Positions 14,585 to 17,348 of a stretch of DNA of 17,348 bases are shown here, piece after piece. The DNA is from Candidatus Aminicenantota bacterium (GTDB lineage: Bacteria; Acidobacteriota; Aminicenantia; UBA2199). The first letter of the stretch is position 1; each line of letters opens with the position of its first letter. The notes beneath the pieces are model-generated. The model was not told the DNA's origin, searched no databases, and saw only the letters and a program-made list of their open reading frames with translations. The DNA lies in the NCBI GenBank assembly GCA_020355945.1, contig CP070627.1:5364841-5382188 (forward strand). The letters run 5' to 3'. The position numbers were made by a program, and so were the translations under genes.

Positions 14585-15412
14585 ATGAAGGAAAAAATCA
14601 AAATTTTTCTTATTTACGGACTGGCCATCTGTCTGTCGCTGTTAGTATTGACGCCGCTGTTCTGGATGCTGTTAACCAGCTTTAAAGGCTCCAAAGAGAT
14701 TATTAGCTATCCCCCCAGTATTTTCCCGGAGACCTTCACCCTGGAAAATTACTTCCGGCTTTTTAATGATACCGGTTTTTTACGCTATCTTAAAAACAGC
14801 TTTGGAGTCGCAATCTCTGTAATGGTGGTCACCAATTTTGCCGCGGTATTGGGGGCCTACAGCCTGACCCGGTTCCGCTATTTCGGAAGGGGGGTAATCG
14901 TGGTTTCCTCGTTGATGGGATATATGATTGCCCCGATTATGATTGTTATTCCTTTTTATTTGATGATGCGAGTAATGGGTGTCGGTAATACTCACCTGGC
15001 CCTGATCCTGGCCCACACCGCCTTCTGTTTTCCATTCGCTTTGTGGCTGATGAAGTCCTATTTCCAGGACCTTCCCCAGGAATTGGAAAAAGCAGCAAGA
15101 ATCGACGGCGCCAGCAGGCTGCAAACCCTCATTCACGTGGTGCTGCCGAATGCAATGCCGGGAGTGGCCGCCGTTAGCATATTTATATTTATCTTATCCT
15201 GGAATGACTATGTCTTCGCCAGGATACTGATTACCAGCGACTACCTGAAAACCATTCCCGTGGGAATCGAAGATATATATAATGCCACGGTGGTGGATTG
15301 GGGACTGCTTATGGCAGCCGGCGTAATTATTACCGTACCCATCCTCATGGGCTTTATATTTGTGAACAAATTTTTAATGAAAGGACTGGGATATTCCGGT
15401 TTAAAAAACTAA
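14585..15412 (+). CDS. Sugar ABC transporter permease, MalG/UgpE-like
   Basis: A 275-residue second permease with about six spans. The EAA loop lies at about 167-188 (LEKAARIDGASRLQTLIHVV then LP), and the N-terminal span followed by TSFKGSKEI is typical of the MalG side. Two starts are possible. ATG 14564 overlaps the previous stop as ATGA but has no well-placed ribosome site. ATG 14585 has GGAGA at 14574-14578, so I prefer it; the earlier start would add MKHRRNR. The two permeases form the heterodimeric membrane pore of the importer. Confidence 0.92.
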   Translation: MKEKIKIFLIYGLAICLSLLVLTPLFWMLLTSFKGSKEIISYPPSIFPETFTLENYFRLFNDTGFLRYLKNSFGVAISVMVVTNFAAVLGAYSLTRFRYFGRGVIVVSSLMGYMIAPIMIVIPFYLMMRVMGVGNTHLALILAHTAFCFPFALWLMKSYFQDLPQELEKAARIDGASRLQTLIHVVLPNAMPGVAAVSIFIFILSWNDYVFARILITSDYLKTIPVGIEDIYNATVVDWGLLMAAGVIITVPILMGFIFVNKFLMKGLGYSGLKN

Positions 15413-15432
15413 CAGGAAACAGGGAGTTCAAC

Positions 15433-16584
15433 ATGGCAAGTATTTCAATTCATAATTTGTCCAAATCCTTTGGCCGGGTTAACGTGCTCCGGGATGTATC
15501 GTTGGACATCCAAGACAAGGAATTCATTGTATTACTGGGGCCTTCAGGATGCGGGAAGACTACTTTGTTAAATATCATCGCGGGACTGGAACGCCAGACC
15601 AGTGGGAAAATATATATCGCCGGTGTGGATATGAGCAACCACTCCCCGGGAGAAAGGGACATTGGATTTGTTTTCCAGAACTATGCTCTTTATCCCAATA
15701 AAACCGTGTATGAGAACCTGGCCTTCGGGCTTAAGTTCAAAAAAGCCGGTGCACCGGAATTCGATGAATACCGGGATGAGAGTCGGTCCCAATCAAAAAA
15801 AGCTCTCGCGGATCGCCGGGTTAAAGATATTGCCCGCATTTTACAGATCCATAAATTGCTTAATTCCAAACCCGGTCAACTGTCCGGAGGCCAAAAGCAA
15901 AGGGTAGCCATGGGACGGGCAATGGTACGAAAACCAAAGGTATATCTCTTCGATGAACCCCTGAGCAACCTGGATGCCATCCTCCGGGTTTCCATGAGGG
16001 AAGAAATTAAGGATATCCACAATAAAGTAGAAACCACCATCGTCTATGTGACCCATGACCAGGTAGAAGCCATGACACTGGCGGATCGTATCGTGGTCCT
16101 GGATAAAGGCATTGTCCAGCAAGTGGGAACACCATTGAATATCTACGATTCACCGGCCAACGTGTTTGTGGCCAGTTTTGTAGGAAATCCACCCATGAAC
16201 CTGATCCCCACTAAAATTTTTCAAAAAAACAGGCGCCTCTGTTTCTCTCTTAATGAAACCGCTACACCCTTTCCCGCAGTGGTGGAGGATGATTACCGCC
16301 ACCTCCGCGATAAAGAAGTGATATTCGGCATCCGGCCGGAAGATATCTCACTGCGCGACTGTTTTAGCCTTGATTGCCAGGTAAAGGCGGAAATCGGTAA
16401 ACAGGAATTCATGGGGAATTCCACTTTGATCCATTCAAAGGTGGGAAATAGTAAATTAACCTTACTGGCAGGAGATGAAGATATGACTCAACCGGGAAAG
16501 GTGGTAAAACTTTTTTTAAATATGACCAAAGTTCACCTGTACGATGCCGCCTCCGGTGAGCATTTGTTGGTAAAATATAATTAG
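15433..16584 (+). CDS. Sugar ABC transporter ATPase, MalK/UgpC/MsmX-like
   Basis: A 383-residue ATPase that powers the importer. Visible motifs are Walker A GPSGCGKTT (36-44), Q-loop Q82, signature LSGGQ (150-154), Walker B YLFDEP (171-176) and switch H208. A C-terminal TOBE/regulatory region includes FGIRPEDI (298-305). Between the Q-loop and the signature there is an unusually long, charged insert (about 104-127, containing DEYRDESRSQSKK) that is not usual in MalK/UgpC proteins. The frame is open further upstream inside the permease gene, but ATG 15433 begins the conserved domain (MASISIHNLSKSFG) and has a GGGAG ribosome site at 15422-15426. It follows the permease by 20 bp and completes the transporter set. 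Confidence 0.93.
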   Translation: MASISIHNLSKSFGRVNVLRDVSLDIQDKEFIVLLGPSGCGKTTLLNIIAGLERQTSGKIYIAGVDMSNHSPGERDIGFVFQNYALYPNKTVYENLAFGLKFKKAGAPEFDEYRDESRSQSKKALADRRVKDIARILQIHKLLNSKPGQLSGGQKQRVAMGRAMVRKPKVYLFDEPLSNLDAILRVSMREEIKDIHNKVETTIVYVTHDQVEAMTLADRIVVLDKGIVQQVGTPLNIYDSPANVFVASFVGNPPMNLIPTKIFQKNRRLCFSLNETATPFPAVVEDDYRHLRDKEVIFGIRPEDISLRDCFSLDCQVKAEIGKQEFMGNSTLIHSKVGNSKLTLLAGDEDMTQPGKVVKLFLNMTKVHLYDAASGEHLLVKYN

Positions 16585-16624
16585 AATAAAAAAAATGAAA
16601 TAAAAAAAGATAGGAGGAAAATTG

Positions 16625-17348
16625 ATGGATCAACTTTACCTTCAAAAAGAAAATTACTTTGGGAAAAAAATTTACTTTCCTATAGCCGCCTTCAGGAATC
16701 ACCCCAGATTGGCAGGATTCATCCGCATGCAATTAATCCCGCTATTTAAAGAACTGGGGATGAACCCGGAAAAAACTTTCAACAGTATCATTGAAATATG
16801 TAATAATTATCTTGAGCAGTATAAGACTCAAGGGAATTCAATCAACAATTCGATGGATGATCTAACCAAAGAGGCGGAAAGGGAATTGCATCGCACATTT
16901 GATTTCTTTGATTTCGCCCAAAATGACAGAATGAACGAAATCCAACGGGTAAAGCAGTTGAAAGCCAGGGCAGAAAAGATATACCGGCAGATTCGTGTAC
17001 CAATCAAAAAATACCTGGATGGAAGGGAAATAAAACTCCTGGATATGGGATGCGGGGACGGCTTGGTGACCTGGGTATTACGGCGTCATGAAAAGGACCT
17101 CAACGTAAAATTCAAAAGAACCTACCTGGCTGATGTGGTGGGCGACAACTTCCCGGATTACCGTGTCCAGAAAGTAAAAAACAATGAAAAAGAATATCCT
17201 TTTATCCCACTTGATCATCTTTTCAGTAACCTGGATATACCCAACGGCGATGAGCCGATTCGTTTGGATTGTATTTTGCTGCTGACTGTTCTTCATCATT
17301 GCACCAACCCGGAAGAAGTATTCCGTACCTGTTGGAAATTTCTTAACG
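16625..17348 (+). CDS. Class I SAM-dependent methyltransferase, truncated by the window end
   Basis: An open frame of 241 codons begins at ATG 16625, behind AGGAGG (16612-16617), and runs off the right edge without a stop. Residues 1-125 are mainly helical and charged with no motif I recognise. LLDMGCGDG (138-146) is motif I, the SAM-binding glycine loop of class I methyltransferases. YLADV (167-171) supplies the acidic residue after the second strand. LLLTVLHH (218-225) resembles the fourth-strand motif of small-molecule methyltransferases. The gene is 40 bp after the transporter ATPase with no terminator between, so it may share that operon, an unexpected partner for a sugar importer. The substrate is unknown. 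Confidence 0.8.
   Translation, partial: MDQLYLQKENYFGKKIYFPIAAFRNHPRLAGFIRMQLIPLFKELGMNPEKTFNSIIEICNNYLEQYKTQGNSINNSMDDLTKEAERELHRTFDFFDFAQNDRMNEIQRVKQLKARAEKIYRQIRVPIKKYLDGREIKLLDMGCGDGLVTWVLRRHEKDLNVKFKRTYLADVVGDNFPDYRVQKVKNNEKEYPFIPLDHLFSNLDIPNGDEPIRLDCILLLTVLHHCTNPEEVFRTCWKFLN

Overview
The window is bacterial and gene-dense, with every supportable gene on the + strand. Most genes have strong Shine-Dalgarno sequences (GGAGG type), and there are sigma70-like promoters and one very good sigma54 (-24/-12) promoter. The lipoprotein-type sugar-binding ABC transporter and the 1365-residue hybrid two-component regulator suggest a Gram-negative, carbohydrate-using organism. Canonical Shine-Dalgarno and -35 boxes, together with an ABC transporter rather than SusC/SusD, argue against Bacteroidota, where such hybrid regulators are best known. 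An Acidobacteriota/Aminicenantes-like genome is my guess, at low confidence.

Layout. Positions 17-66 hold a terminator-like (possibly REP-like) hairpin from an upstream gene. Positions 140-1489 encode an exported or membrane-anchored purple-acid-phosphatase-like metallophosphoesterase. Positions 1666-2732 are a type II toxin-antitoxin pair (Xre/ParS-type antitoxin plus RES-domain toxin) with its own TTGACA promoter and a palindrome over the -10. Positions 2733-3106 are a 374-base noncoding stretch with a hairpin and a degenerate 21-nt-periodic repeat. Positions 3107-7204 encode a one-protein hybrid two-component system: propeller sensor, Y_Y_Y domain, membrane span, histidine kinase, receiver and AraC-type DNA-binding domain.

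Positions 7315-11866 form the most unusual part, a compact four-gene cassette of no recognised system. It holds two small paralogous proteins (139 and 136 residues) sharing an IPxGPxTWxLxI motif, then a papain-family cysteine peptidase with no signal peptide and two 67-residue C-terminal repeats, then a 745-residue protein with a large soluble N-terminal part and a C-terminal membrane region. A GAAA-capped hairpin separates the first small gene from the rest, and a terminator follows the cassette. I infer a regulated protease plus membrane-protein system, possibly in stress or conflict, but no function is demonstrated.

Positions 12177-16584 are a complete carbohydrate ABC importer: lipoprotein binding protein, two permeases and an MsmX/UgpC-like ATPase. 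Transcription probably starts at a sigma54 promoter (12135-12151). Two 14-bp palindromic elements 22 bp apart lie about 210-250 bp upstream, where an NtrC-type activator would bind. A large intercistronic hairpin separates the binding-protein gene from the permeases. Positions 16625-17348 are the start of a SAM-dependent methyltransferase that runs off the window.
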